Positions 51,036-60,366 of a stretch of 64,000 nt of DNA are shown here, one piece after another. Position 1 is the stretch's first letter; each line of letters starts with the position of its first letter. The position numbers and the translations under genes are program-made. The stretch covers positions 1 to 64,000 of the forward strand of contig CAVJWC010000006.1 in NCBI GenBank assembly GCA_963653425.1, read 5' to 3'. Under the pieces are notes generated by a model, which had not been told where the DNA came from, did not search any database, and saw nothing but the letters and a program-made list of their open reading frames with translations. The DNA is from UMGS692 sp963653425. Its GTDB lineage: Bacteria > Bacillota > Clostridia > Christensenellales > CAG-314.

Positions 51036-51761
51036 ATGCGAAAAACCGTAATAATAGCGGGCGGTTCGGGCGGAATAGGTCAGGCTTGCGCCCGAGCTTT
51101 CCATAAAAAAGACTACAACGTCGTCATAGGATGCAATAATTCTCTCGGCAGTGCCGAAGCTCTTGCGGAAAAGATAAATTCCGACGGGGGTTCGGCTATA
51201 GCGGTGCGCGCCGATTTAACGGGTTTAAGCGGTGCGGAAGCTTTGTTTGCAGGGGCTAAAAAGCGTTACGGACGGGTTGAAGTTCTCGTGAACTGTTGCG
51301 GAGTAAGCGCGAGAAAACTGCTTATCGACCAGACGGAAGAAGAGATAGTTTCGGTTATGAACGCAAATCTGCTTTCGGCTGTTTTTCTCACAAAAACCGC
51401 GGTAAAGGAAATGCTTCATACGGGAGGAAGCGTGGTTAACGTTTCGTCCATGTGGGGAATGGCCGGCGCAAGTATGGAAGCCGTCTATTCTTCGGCAAAA
51501 GCGGGCGTTATCGGGCTTACCAAAGCCGTAGCCAAGGAATACGCGCCTATGAATATAAGAGTAAACTGCGTCGCGCCCGGGTCTACCGACACGGCAATGA
51601 TGAAAGAGTTTTCGGACGAGGACATGCAACTTATAAAAGAGGATATTCCGCTTATGAGAATGGCTTCTCCCGAAGAAATAGCCGACGCGATTTTGTTTAC
51701 GGCGGAACATCCGTACATGACGGGAGTTACGCTCAACGTTTCGGGCGGTGCGGTAATATAA
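51036..51761 (+). CDS. Short-chain dehydrogenase/reductase (FabG-like)
   Basis: The 241-residue protein has the NAD(P)-binding GGSGGIGQA, the NCCG segment in place of NNAG, the catalytic Ser in VVNVSSMWG and YSSAKAG (YxxxK), and VAPGSTDT. This is the classical SDR layout, closest to 3-oxoacyl-ACP reductases. No other fatty-acid elongation genes are adjacent, so substrate is open. A GTGAG-type weak ribosome binding site precedes the ATG. Confidence 0.9.
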   Translation: MRKTVIIAGGSGGIGQACARAFHKKDYNVVIGCNNSLGSAEALAEKINSDGGSAIAVRADLTGLSGAEALFAGAKKRYGRVEVLVNCCGVSARKLLIDQTEEEIVSVMNANLLSAVFLTKTAVKEMLHTGGSVVNVSSMWGMAGASMEAVYSSAKAGVIGLTKAVAKEYAPMNIRVNCVAPGSTDTAMMKEFSDEDMQLIKEDIPLMRMASPEEIADAILFTAEHPYMTGVTLNVSGGAVI

Positions 51762-51788
51762 ACTTTTTGAATATTTACCCGCGCGGGC

Positions 51789-51817
51789 TTGACTTAACGC
51801 CCGGAATAGATTACAAT
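51789..51817 (+). promoter_or_regulatory. M3 peptidase promoter
   Basis: TTGACT (51789-51794), 17 bases, TACAAT (51812-51817). Confidence 0.65.
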
Positions 51818-51878
51818 TATACCGTAAACATATGCGGTGAAGAAACCGCTTTATAAGTAAATTCAAGGAGGACAAAAA

Positions 51879-53543
51879 ATGAAAGTATCTCAGATGCAAT
51901 ACGAACGCCCCGATTTCGATAAGCTCATAGCTCGTTCGGAAGAGGTTCTCGAACGTTTCAATCAGGCAAAATCGGCTGAAATTCAGATGCAGTGTCTCGA
52001 AGAAATAGAAAGATTGGGCGAACACCCCATTACCATGGCAGGTCTGGCTCAGATAAGATTCACTCTCGACAGCAACGACGAATTTTACGCTAAGGAAAAG
52101 GATTTTGTCGACGAAGAATCCCCCAAACTCAGCCTGTTCTATCAGAAACTCGCTAAATCCATTCTCGAATCCAAACATATCGAAGGTCTTAAAACCATGC
52201 TTCCCAAGGTTGTTTTCGATTCGCTCGAACTTCAGGTCAAGTCGGTCAACGAAAAGATTCTTCCTCTTATGGTAGAAGAAAGCAAACTGGTTACCGAATA
52301 CAGCAAGCTTATAAACAACGTAGTTATCGAATATAACGGCGAAAAGTACAATACTTCCACTATCAACAAGTTCTTCACCAACAGCGACAGAGAAGTAAGA
52401 AGAAGCGCGACCATGGCTTTTTCCGACGCTATGATGGAAATTGCGCCCGAGCTTGACGACCTTTACGACAAACTCGTTAAGGTAAGAACCCGTATGGGCA
52501 GAGAGCTGGGATTCGAAAACTTCAGCGAACTGGGTTATATGAGAATGGGCAGAACCTGCTACGGAAAAGAAGACATAGCCAAGTTCAGAGAGAACGTCAA
52601 AAAATACATCGTTCCCGCAGTTGCCGAGAAGAAAGAAGAAATCCGCAGGAAGTTCGGCTGGGATAAAGTTCATGCCTACGATAACGGCGTTTATACCGAA
52701 AAAGAACCCAAGCCCGAAGGAACGCCCGAAGAAATCTTCGAAAACGGAAGCAAGATGTATCACGAACTTTCTCCCGCAACGGGATACCTCTTCGACAGAA
52801 TGCGCGACGACGAAGCTTTCGACGTTATGCCCAAAAAGGGAAAATGGGGAGGCGGATACTGCACCAGCATTCCCGAATACAAAACTCCCTTTATTCTTGC
52901 AAACTTCAACGGCAGTTCTCACGACGTGGAAGTTTTAACTCACGAATTCGGTCACGCTCTCGCAGCGGAATTCGGTTTCAGACTCGGTTACGGTCAGCAG
53001 GAAGCGACTATGGAAACGTGCGAAGTTCATTCCATGAGCATGGAATTCCTTACCTATCCCTGGATGAAGAGCTTCTTCGGCGAAAGACTTGCCGATTATA
53101 AGTTCACCCACATTATGGGCGCCTTCTCCTTTATTCCTTACGGAACGATAGTAGACTACTTCCAGCAGACGGTTTACGACAATCCCGATATGACTCCCGC
53201 AGAAAGAAACGCTTTCTGGGCTAAGATAGAACACGAATTCCTTCCGCACGTCGAATTCGACGATATTCCCTTCTATAAGGAAGGCAGAAGATGGCAGAGA
53301 CAGATGCATATCTACGAATCTCCCTTCTACTATATCGACTACTGTCTCGCTCAGTTCACGGCGTTCCAGATTCTCTCGCTTTCTCTCGAAAACTGGGACG
53401 AAGCTTACGCAAAATATATGAAATTCCTTCGTCAGGCAGGCTCCAAGTCCTTTACCGAACTTCTCGAATTCGCCGACCTCAAAACGCCTTTCGAAGAAAA
53501 ACCCTTCATCGAAGTTTGCGACGCCGTAAAGAAACTCGTTTAA
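51879..53543 (+). CDS. M3-family oligoendopeptidase
   Basis: The 554-residue protein has the zinc motif HEFGH (in LTHEFGHALAAEF) with a downstream Glu ligand in TCEVHSMSMEF, typical of M3B oligoendopeptidases (PepF-related). It degrades short peptides in the cytosol in characterised relatives. GGAGG precedes the ATG and a promoter is at 51789; a terminator follows at 53583, so it is probably monocistronic. Length is normal. Confidence 0.93.
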   Translation: MKVSQMQYERPDFDKLIARSEEVLERFNQAKSAEIQMQCLEEIERLGEHPITMAGLAQIRFTLDSNDEFYAKEKDFVDEESPKLSLFYQKLAKSILESKHIEGLKTMLPKVVFDSLELQVKSVNEKILPLMVEESKLVTEYSKLINNVVIEYNGEKYNTSTINKFFTNSDREVRRSATMAFSDAMMEIAPELDDLYDKLVKVRTRMGRELGFENFSELGYMRMGRTCYGKEDIAKFRENVKKYIVPAVAEKKEEIRRKFGWDKVHAYDNGVYTEKEPKPEGTPEEIFENGSKMYHELSPATGYLFDRMRDDEAFDVMPKKGKWGGGYCTSIPEYKTPFILANFNGSSHDVEVLTHEFGHALAAEFGFRLGYGQQEATMETCEVHSMSMEFLTYPWMKSFFGERLADYKFTHIMGAFSFIPYGTIVDYFQQTVYDNPDMTPAERNAFWAKIEHEFLPHVEFDDIPFYKEGRRWQRQMHIYESPFYYIDYCLAQFTAFQILSLSLENWDEAYAKYMKFLRQAGSKSFTELLEFADLKTPFEEKPFIEVCDAVKKLV

Positions 53544-53582
53544 GCGGTATAAACTTTATTAACGCATAACAAAATCAAAAAT

Positions 53583-53616
53583 CGCGCCTCGGGTGTAAAA
53601 CTCGGGGCGCGTTTTT
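53583..53616 (+). terminator. M3 peptidase terminator
   Basis: CGCGCCTCGGGT/ACTCGGGGCGCG with loop GTAAA region, then TTTTT. Confidence 0.8.
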
Positions 53617-53705
53617 AATGAGCGGTTTGCTTTTGCAAACGAAGCCGTTTTAATCCCGAAAAATATAAAAATATGGGGTTAAAGCAACTGTTATATAAAA
53701 AATAA

Positions 53706-53734
53706 TTGCCAATATTCACTAAATATGATAAACT
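53706..53734 (+). promoter_or_regulatory. Promoter of the ECF-S-like gene
   Basis: TTGCCA (53706-53711), 17 bases, TAAACT (53729-53734). The 80-base leader that follows has two hairpins (AAACGTA/TACGTTT at about 53749-53771 and TGCGC/GCGCA at about 53783-53800) and could be regulatory. Confidence 0.6.
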
Positions 53735-53819
53735 GTAATAAGTATGAACAAACGTAAGAGGAAACTACGTTTGCGGAGAAGGATGCGCCGGAGCAGCGCA
53801 AAAGAGGAGAAGAGTAAAA

Positions 53820-54413
53820 ATGAAGACAGCTAAACCGACGATAACTCAGATTATCGCAACTACGGGTATTTTAACGGCTTTGTCGCTTATATGGACGACG
53901 TTTATGTATACCGTTCCTCTCGGAACGTGGTCGTTTACGCCCTTTTCGCATATCTTTATTTTTCTCGGAATGTACTATAACCCGATAACGGGTATTTTCG
54001 TCGCGATAGGAACCTTTTTCGGTTTCTTTATAAAAGGCGCCGACACGATTATCTGCATGCGCGCCGGAAGCCAGATACTGTTCGTGATTTTAGGCATGAT
54101 TCTGCTTAAAAAGACAGATATAAACAAGCCTGCGGGTATGATAATCTTTGTTCTTTCCACGGCTCTTCTGCACGCCTTAGCCGAAACGGGTTGCGTGTAC
54201 CTTGCGTTATATCTCAACGTTCCCGTCAAAAGCGAAGCGGCAGCCTACATATGGGGCGCGACTTTCGGCGGAACGGTAGTTCACAGCACGCTCGACTGTC
54301 TTGCGGCTTACTTCCTTGCAAGACTTCTTTCCAAAAGAAAGATTGTTCACTTTACCGAAATCGAACGTCTGCCCGAAGACAAACAGCCTTCTCGGGAAGA
54401 CGGCAACAATTAA
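53820..54413 (+). CDS. ECF transporter S-component-like membrane protein
   Basis: The 197-residue protein has five or six membrane segments (about 9-29, 38-58, 60-75, 82-98, 104-125, 145-170), and a hydrophilic C-terminus. Size, the N-terminal segment ending near an LGTWSFTPFSH loop, and the leader with possible regulation fit a vitamin-binding S component of an energy-coupling-factor transporter, but the AxxxA motif that contacts EcfT is not clear. GAGGAG precedes the ATG. The Gate protein gene follows 22 bases later, so they may work together. Confidence 0.6.
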   Translation: MKTAKPTITQIIATTGILTALSLIWTTFMYTVPLGTWSFTPFSHIFIFLGMYYNPITGIFVAIGTFFGFFIKGADTIICMRAGSQILFVILGMILLKKTDINKPAGMIIFVLSTALLHALAETGCVYLALYLNVPVKSEAAAYIWGATFGGTVVHSTLDCLAAYFLARLLSKRKIVHFTEIERLPEDKQPSREDGNN

Positions 54414-54435
54414 CTTTCAGCAATAGAGGAACGAC

Positions 54436-55758
54436 ATGAAAAAAGAGAAATTCACCGAGGAAAAGACCGAACTTACCGAGGAAACTCAGGAAATCGGAGA
54501 AAACTCAGAGAAAATCGCAAAAGCCGAAAACAAGGACGACAAAGGCTTCAAAGGCTTTATAAAAGACAAAGCCAAAATCGTGGACGGAGCGAGCGGACCG
54601 GTTGCCGTGAAACGCGCGGTGGGCAGAGAAGGCGTAGTCTGCGTGATAGTTTTCATCGTGCTTTTCGGACTTCTCGGAAGCGTTATGGGTATGGGCAACC
54701 TTATCAACACGCTTTTTGCCAATTCCTACGACCTTCTCATAAACACGGTTCTCAATATTATGGCTCTTGCCGTAGTCGCGGGCGCGGTTTCCTACGTTTT
54801 CACGGAATTCGGCGTTATCGCCATGGCAAACAAGTTCCTTGCGCCTCTTATGAAACCGCTTTACGGAATGCCCGGCGCGAGCATAATCGGAATATTCGCC
54901 TGCTACATGTCGGATAACCCGGCTATTCTTTCTCTTGCCGAAGACAAGAAGTTCAGATGCTACTACAAGAAGTATCAGTTCCCCGCGCTCTGCAATATGG
55001 GTACGGCTTTCGGTATGGGACTTATAGTTACCGTCTATATGCTTAAAGTATCGGGCGTTTATAATCTTCCTCACGCGGGACTTGCCGTTCTTATGGGCAA
55101 TATCGGCGCTGTCGTGGGAAGTATAGTTTCCTGCCGTATAATGATGATTTTCACCAAGAAGATTTACGGAACGGAAGCCAACGCCATAGACGGTCTGGAC
55201 AAAGATTTCGATATTCTTAAATACAGAGAAGTCCGTCAGGGCGGATTTATGAGCAGACTTTTCGACGCTCTTCTGGAAGGCGGAGCAAGCGGAGTAAAGG
55301 TAGGCGTTTCGGTTATCCCGGGCGTTCTCATTATCTGTAACTTCGTTCTCGTGCTTATAGGAAGTCAGCCTGCGGGCGGTTATACGGGCGGAGCCAACGA
55401 AGGCATAGACCTTATTTCCCGTATAGGCGGAGTGGTAAGCGCGATTTTCGATCCGCTTTTCGGGTTCCAGTCCCCCAACGGTATAGCCGTTCCTCTGACG
55501 GCTTTGGGTTCTGCGGGCGCCGCGGTAAGAATCGTTGACACACTTTTAAAAGACAACCTTGCAAACATACACGACGTAGCCGTGTTTACCTCTATATGTA
55601 TGTGCTGGTCGGGCTACCTCAGCACTCACGTCGCAATGATGGACAGCCTTCATTGCAGAGAACTTACGGGTAAAGCCATTCTTTCTCACACCATAGGCGG
55701 TATCTGCGCGGGTATCTTCACAAACTACGCGTTCAAACTTATAATGCTTCTTATTTAG
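54436..55758 (+). CDS. Gate-domain (nucleoside recognition) membrane protein
   Basis: The 440-residue protein starts with a highly charged hydrophilic segment (about 1-65), then has about nine membrane segments containing two Gate-type regions (for example FLAPLMKPLYGMPGASIIGI and FDPLFGFQSPNG). It resembles the YjiH/CD0519-type membrane proteins of Clostridia of unknown transport function. AGAGGA lies before the ATG. It forms a likely operon with the preceding membrane protein and the following two genes. Confidence 0.78.
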   Translation: MKKEKFTEEKTELTEETQEIGENSEKIAKAENKDDKGFKGFIKDKAKIVDGASGPVAVKRAVGREGVVCVIVFIVLFGLLGSVMGMGNLINTLFANSYDLLINTVLNIMALAVVAGAVSYVFTEFGVIAMANKFLAPLMKPLYGMPGASIIGIFACYMSDNPAILSLAEDKKFRCYYKKYQFPALCNMGTAFGMGLIVTVYMLKVSGVYNLPHAGLAVLMGNIGAVVGSIVSCRIMMIFTKKIYGTEANAIDGLDKDFDILKYREVRQGGFMSRLFDALLEGGASGVKVGVSVIPGVLIICNFVLVLIGSQPAGGYTGGANEGIDLISRIGGVVSAIFDPLFGFQSPNGIAVPLTALGSAGAAVRIVDTLLKDNLANIHDVAVFTSICMCWSGYLSTHVAMMDSLHCRELTGKAILSHTIGGICAGIFTNYAFKLIMLLI

Positions 55759-55768
55759 GAGGTAAGCT

Positions 55769-56419
55769 TTGGAAAAGGAAAAATCTTTGAAAACTTTATC
55801 GACGGTAATAAACGTGCTTGCCATAGCTTTCGTAATTTTCCTTATCGTAATTACGACGGCTTTCGTATCGGTAAGAAACAATCACGGAATGATGACCGTA
55901 CTTTCGGTCGGGTATTTTTCCGACGACACCTACCTTTATACCGTTGCGCTTTCGGGTAACGAAGGCTACGAACTTACCGAGAACAGCGTAGGCAAAACCG
56001 TGGCGTATATGGACGAAAAAGACGGTATGACGGTAAAAGCGGGACTTATCGAAGAAATAGAAGAGGTTAAAGATTACGAACTTCCCAAGGTAAAAATGAA
56101 GGACGGGACTTCCGTTAAGGTCAGGAACATCGTGGGAACGATTTCGGGTAAATCGGGCGCCGGCGTATTCAACGCCGTTACCACGAAGAAAGGATATATC
56201 CTTTGTATGTGTATCCCGGGCATTCTGTTTATAATTTACTATCTCGTGTCGATAATTCTTTATTACAGAAAATCCGCAAAACCCGTGAAATCCGCGTCGG
56301 GTAAACCCTCTTCGGGCAAACAGGAGAAAACGGCTTCGAAACCCGTAAAAAAGAGCGTTAAATCGCGTTCCAAAAACAAGGAAAAAGACGGACACGACGA
56401 CCTTAAGGAGAGCTTCTGA
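55769..56419 (+). CDS. Membrane protein of unknown function, TTG start
   Basis: The 216-residue protein has two membrane segments (about 13-33 and 148-168) enclosing an outside beta-rich part (VLSVGYFSDDTYLYTVALSG ... GKTVAYMDEKDG) and ends in a long Lys/Ser-rich basic tail. The outside part recalls signal-peptidase-like folds (SipW-type), but no catalytic Ser/Lys pair is evident. Start is TTG at 55769, directly after AGGAGG. Its stop overlaps the next gene's ATG as TGATG. Confidence 0.75.
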   Translation: MEKEKSLKTLSTVINVLAIAFVIFLIVITTAFVSVRNNHGMMTVLSVGYFSDDTYLYTVALSGNEGYELTENSVGKTVAYMDEKDGMTVKAGLIEEIEEVKDYELPKVKMKDGTSVKVRNIVGTISGKSGAGVFNAVTTKKGYILCMCIPGILFIIYYLVSIILYYRKSAKPVKSASGKPSSGKQEKTASKPVKKSVKSRSKNKEKDGHDDLKESF

Positions 56420-57474
56420 TGAAAAGACTGCCTAAACCCGTCACTCTGCTCAGCAGACTGCTGTTTACGCCCTTCGGAATAGCCGTGGGCGTGCTTTGCG
56501 CAGAACACGTGGTGGAATACCTTAAAATAGATTCGCTTATAGGTTCGGCTGCCGTCCTTATAATCGGAGGACTGATTTTAGGAACGGTGTTTTTCTTTGC
56601 GGGCGAACTTATCTGCAGAGTCATTTACACGTCGGTGTCCAAACTTACGCACACTCTGAAGCAGTATTCGGGACGGGAAATAATCGCGGGCGGTCTGGGA
56701 CTTATCTGCGGAATGTTTTTAGCCAGCCTTATAAACAAGCTGTTTGAAATGATTTCCGTCAAGTGGATGTCCATCGCGCTTTCCACAATGAGCTACATTT
56801 TCTTTGCGTTCGTAGGTCTGATTCTCGGAATAAACTACCTGAAAGCCATTATCATAACTACCGACGTAAGCGATAACAACGTTTCCAAGCTTCTCGACGC
56901 AAGCGTTCTTATCGACGGAAGAATTTTGGGAGTAGCCAAAACGGGATTCGTGGAAGGTCCGTTCATTATCCCGGCTTTCGTCGTAGCTCAGCTTCAGGGC
57001 ATCGCAGACAGCGAAGATTTGCTTAAAAGAAGCCGTGGCAGAAGAGGACTCGACGTCATAAACGAACTTCAGAAGTGTTTCGGAATGAGCGTGGTTATCG
57101 ACGACAGCGACTTTGCCGACACGCCCGACATCGACGGCAAGATTCTCAAACTCGCTTTGAAACTCAAATGCGTTATCATAACCGTAGACTTTAACCTCAA
57201 CAAAGTCGCTTCGGTTAAAAAGATAAAGGTTCTCAATCTCAACGAACTGTCCAACGCCATAAAACCCGTTGCGATTCCGGGCGAAAAGGTTACGCTTACC
57301 ATTCTGAAAGAGGGTAAGGAAGCGGGACAGGGCGTGAGTTATCTCGAAGACGGCACTATGGTCGTCATCGAAAACGGCGGAGATTACGTAGGAAAAACCG
57401 CCGTCGTAACCATTACGACTTCCCTTCAGACGGGCGCCGGCAGAATCATCTTCGGACGGATTCTCACCGACTGA
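56419..57474 (+). CDS. PIN/TRAM-domain membrane protein (YacL type)
   Basis: The 351-residue protein has four N-terminal membrane segments (about 10-130), a PIN nuclease domain with acidic residues in LIDGRI, DSEDLLKRSRGRRGLD and ITVDFNLNK, and a C-terminal TRAM domain (about 285-348). This is the YacL architecture common in Firmicutes; it may cut RNA at the membrane. Its first codon overlaps the previous stop by one base. Confidence 0.9.
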   Translation: MKRLPKPVTLLSRLLFTPFGIAVGVLCAEHVVEYLKIDSLIGSAAVLIIGGLILGTVFFFAGELICRVIYTSVSKLTHTLKQYSGREIIAGGLGLICGMFLASLINKLFEMISVKWMSIALSTMSYIFFAFVGLILGINYLKAIIITTDVSDNNVSKLLDASVLIDGRILGVAKTGFVEGPFIIPAFVVAQLQGIADSEDLLKRSRGRRGLDVINELQKCFGMSVVIDDSDFADTPDIDGKILKLALKLKCVIITVDFNLNKVASVKKIKVLNLNELSNAIKPVAIPGEKVTLTILKEGKEAGQGVSYLEDGTMVVIENGGDYVGKTAVVTITTSLQTGAGRIIFGRILTD

Positions 57475-57579
57475 AATCGAGAGAAGATTATTTGGATTAA
57501 ACGAGGTAAGGGTAAGCGTTTCTTGGGAATAACGTAATCCGAGTCTCTTTTAATAAAACTTTTTCAGGAGGTAGTAACA

Positions 57580-58278
57580 ATGTTTACTGCAAAAGAAATA
57601 CGCAATAACGCGCGTAAATCACTCACGACAAACTACGGACTGTTGCTTGCCGGCTACGTCGTAACCTTCCTTATCATGGGAGTGTTCTACGGTAGCGACA
57701 GCGCTCTTTCCTACATCGGCAAAGACGGAAGATATTATATGTATTCGACGGGTATCTCCATCTTGTCCATCATTATCGGCGGACCTATGTTCGTAGGTTT
57801 CGCTTCTTTCTGTCTTGACATTTCGAGACGTAAAGACACTCAGGTCGGAAACATCTTCTCCGTAGGTTTCGGTAAATGCTTCGGCACAGCCGTTCTCACC
57901 AACTTCCTTAAAGGCTTGTTTATCCTTCTTTGGTCGATTCTTCTTGTCGTTCCCGGTATAATCAAAGCCCTTGCTTATTCGCTTGCGGAATACCTTATCG
58001 CAGATAACCCCGGAATGGGCGCGATGGAAGCCATTAAACGCAGTCAGGAACTTATGAAAGGACATAAAGCCCGTCTGTTCCGCCTTATACTCAGCTTTAT
58101 CGGCTGGTATCTTCTTTCCGCTCTTACCGCCGGAATCCTTATGCTCTTCTACGTAGGTCCCTATTATTCCATGGCTATGGCTGAATTCTATCGCTCCGTA
58201 GTCGAAGCAGGTAAGCCCGCAGACGCAAATAACGGCGGAGAAACCGTAGGTAACGTTTACGAAAACGGTCAGAACTAA
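57580..58278 (+). CDS. DUF975 family membrane protein
   Basis: The 232-residue protein starts FTAKEIRNNARKSL, typical of DUF975, and has five or so membrane segments (about 21-41, 58-80, 110-135, 155-180). The central GNIFSVGFGKCFGTAVLTNF region and SLAEYLIADNPGMGAMEAIK, with the motif before a cytoplasmic helix, are family-typical. Function is unknown. GGAGG before the ATG. Confidence 0.88.
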   Translation: MFTAKEIRNNARKSLTTNYGLLLAGYVVTFLIMGVFYGSDSALSYIGKDGRYYMYSTGISILSIIIGGPMFVGFASFCLDISRRKDTQVGNIFSVGFGKCFGTAVLTNFLKGLFILLWSILLVVPGIIKALAYSLAEYLIADNPGMGAMEAIKRSQELMKGHKARLFRLILSFIGWYLLSALTAGILMLFYVGPYYSMAMAEFYRSVVEAGKPADANNGGETVGNVYENGQN

Positions 58279-58477
58279 GACTATATAACAGACTTGATTC
58301 CGAAAAAACCATAAAGCCGATTTGATTTCGGAGAAGACTACACGGTTAAATTCCATTTCGGAAATAAGACTATGAAACCGAATTCTGTTTCGGAATCAGA
58401 TTATACGGCTGAATTCTGTTTCGGAATTAAGTCTATAAATTCGGGCAAACGCTCGGATAATTCTGAAACTAAAAAAA
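58279..58477. repeat. Decayed TTTCGGAA repeats
   Basis: Units of about 45 bases built on CCGAATTCTGTTTCGGAA-TCAGATTATACGGCTG recur four or five times after the DUF975 stop. No gene is visible. Confidence 0.55.
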
Positions 58478-58506
58478 GAAACGCTCTGCATTTGCAGGGC
58501 GTTTTC
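58478..58506 (+). terminator. Intrinsic terminator of the plus-strand block
   Basis: AACGCTCTGCA pairs with TGCAGGGCGTT, then TTCCTTATTTT. Confidence 0.65.
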
Positions 58507-58524
58507 CTTATTTTCGTATTTTCG

Positions 58525-58556
58525 TAAAAAAAAGAGCAAGCTTATAAGCTTGCTTA
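58525..58556 (-). terminator. tRNA-Pro terminator
   Basis: A perfect 20-base palindrome (AGCAAGCTTA/TAAGCTTGCT) is followed on the minus strand by CTTTTTTTTT. Confidence 0.8.
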
Positions 58557-58558
58557 TA

Positions 58559-58635
58559 TGGTCGAGGTGACAAGACTTGAACTTGCGGCCTCATGGTCCC
58601 GAACCATGCGCGCTACCAAACTGCGCTACACCTCG
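58559..58635 (-). tRNA. tRNA-Pro(CGG)
   Basis: A 77-base cloverleaf on the minus strand: acceptor CGAGGTG/CACCTCG, D stem GCGC/GCGC, anticodon stem CATGG/CCATG with loop TTCGGGA giving CGG (codon CCG), T loop TTCAAGT, encoded CCA. Confidence 0.95.
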
Positions 58636-59010
58636 TAACCCCGCCATTATAGCATAATTCACGCGCTTTGACAAACGTTTTCGTCGAAAATTCCGAAACA
58701 AAAATTTTACGCGCTTTTTTTGCGGATAGAAGCGCTTTGTTTTTGAAAACAGAAGCATTTGGCTTTGTGCGGACAGAAGCGTTTTGTTTTTAAGGACAGA
58801 AACGTTTGGCTTTGTGCGATAGTTCTTCTTTAACGAAACTTGCGCCGTACAAAAAATCCGCAACTATAAGTTGCGGATTGATTTTGCGTATATGTTTTTG
58901 CGTTTAAGCCCGTTGCGACAGATTAACTATGACGGTCGCGCGTTTAAGCTTAAATTGCGTTTGCTTAACCGTAACGGTCGCGCGTTTAAGCTTATTAAGT
59001 TTAACTTAAC
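58636..59010. repeat. Spacer with two small repeat sets
   Basis: About 58725-58820 has variants of GAAGCGTTTTGTTTTTAAGGACA alternating with GGCTTTGTGCG. At 58932 and 58974 the 21-base segment ACGGTCGCGCGTTTAAGCTTA occurs twice, 42 bases apart. No gene is visible; a terminator is at 58851. Confidence 0.6.
58851..58880 (-). terminator. DUF1015 gene terminator
   Basis: AATCCGCAAC pairs with GTTGCGGATT and is followed by TTTTTT on the minus strand. Confidence 0.75.
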
Positions 59011-60249
59011 TTACTTAATTTTTCTTGCTTCGACGTAATATCTCTTTTCTACGGCTTCGCCCATGGAGAAGGTCTTTCTGGGAAGAGCGCCTTTTTTGAG
59101 AACGTAATCGAAGAGGTCGTTTTTGCCGAGAGGAGGAAGGGTGATTCCAACACTGCCGGGGTGAGCTTCTACGACCGAGCGGAGGCTGTCCGCGCCGTGA
59201 ACGTAGTCGACTTCCGTTCCTTCGTGCGACTTGATGTAAGCGTCGATATAGTCCTGAACGGTTTTAACGGCTTCCGCTGCGTTGGAGGGAAGCATAATGG
59301 TTTCTTCCTTTCCGCCGGGAGTCATAAGCTTGCAGAAGTAATCTCCGCCGAGAACGTTATAAAGACCGGGAAGGAAATCGTAACCTGCGCCGAAAACCAC
59401 TCTGTGAATGGGTTCGAAAGCAAGACCGTCGTCGTGAATGTTTTCGACTTCTACGAGAGCGTAACGAGCGGGATGATTCTTTCTTTCTTCTTCGGAAAGA
59501 GAACCCTTTATATTGTTCCAGCAAGCCTTAGCCGTTGCGAGAGAATGGTTGCCGTCGCCTACTGCGTAAAGCATAGCTTCGTCAGCCGTTCCGTACTTAC
59601 TCATAAGTTCTTCTTTGGAGATAAGTTTATTGAGCTTTTCTATAACGGCGTCTGCGTCGGTTACGTGCCATCCGCGAAGGTGACCGCCTTCCATATTGAG
59701 TTCGAAGTCGTAAACCTTTTCGTATTTATCTCTGTTCTCGTAAAGACCTTCGATTATTTCCTTCTTTCTGTCGTCGATAAGAAGCATAATGTGCGGAAGT
59801 TCTACGGGTGCGTTTTCACGAATCTTAACGCGCGGAGGAATTCTCGAAATAACCGTACCTTCGGTTGCTCTTATAAGGGCTTTGTCTTCTCTTACGAAAG
59901 AGTAGTCCTCAAGGTCTACCATAACCATAAGACCGAGACGTTTTTCGACGAACTTGGTTTTTCTTTCGACGAGAATGAAGCCTTTGCCTATGCTTTCGAG
60001 CGTTCCGTCTTTAAGATATTTGTCCATAGTCGCGTTGATTTTGTCGATAATGGGCTTGTTGTCCTGTCCGAGATAAACTTCGGGGAAGATAACGTTAAGA
60101 GCCGACGGAGCGTCTCCTACGAAAGCTTTGAGCTTTTCCCAATATTCGGGTTCGCTGGTAAACTGGTCGCAGGCAACTACCGCCCATTTCTGCATGTCCG
60201 TTCCCTTTTTGGGCAGAAGCACCTCGGGAACCATCGTCGTTTTATTCAT
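59011..60249 (-). CDS. DUF1015 family protein
   Basis: The 412-residue protein is a DUF1015 member (COG4198): AVVACDQFTSEPEYW near the start, PRVKIRENAPVELPHIMLLI in the middle and YAVGDGNHSLATAK with conserved GDGNHS. The family is of uncertain biochemical role. AAGGAG precedes the ATG by normal spacing. It is flanked by a terminator at one side and the cdaA group at the other. Confidence 0.9.
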   Translation of the reverse strand: MNKTTMVPEVLLPKKGTDMQKWAVVACDQFTSEPEYWEKLKAFVGDAPSALNVIFPEVYLGQDNKPIIDKINATMDKYLKDGTLESIGKGFILVERKTKFVEKRLGLMVMVDLEDYSFVREDKALIRATEGTVISRIPPRVKIRENAPVELPHIMLLIDDRKKEIIEGLYENRDKYEKVYDFELNMEGGHLRGWHVTDADAVIEKLNKLISKEELMSKYGTADEAMLYAVGDGNHSLATAKACWNNIKGSLSEEERKNHPARYALVEVENIHDDGLAFEPIHRVVFGAGYDFLPGLYNVLGGDYFCKLMTPGGKEETIMLPSNAAEAVKTVQDYIDAYIKSHEGTEVDYVHGADSLRSVVEAHPGSVGITLPPLGKNDLFDYVLKKGALPRKTFSMGEAVEKRYYVEARKIK

Positions 60250-60366
60250 ATAGGTATATACTCCTTAAAAATTAAGTAATCGCGTTTAATTCGTTTCGTT
60301 TATACCGCTTTGCGGTAACCGTTTTAATTTACCGGGAATCGGTTAGGGCAAGCGGAATGCCGACGT

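Noticed and set aside
51225..52922. 565-codon minus-strand frame
   Set aside because: Antisense to the SDR and M3 peptidase genes, without start signals or recognisable motifs.
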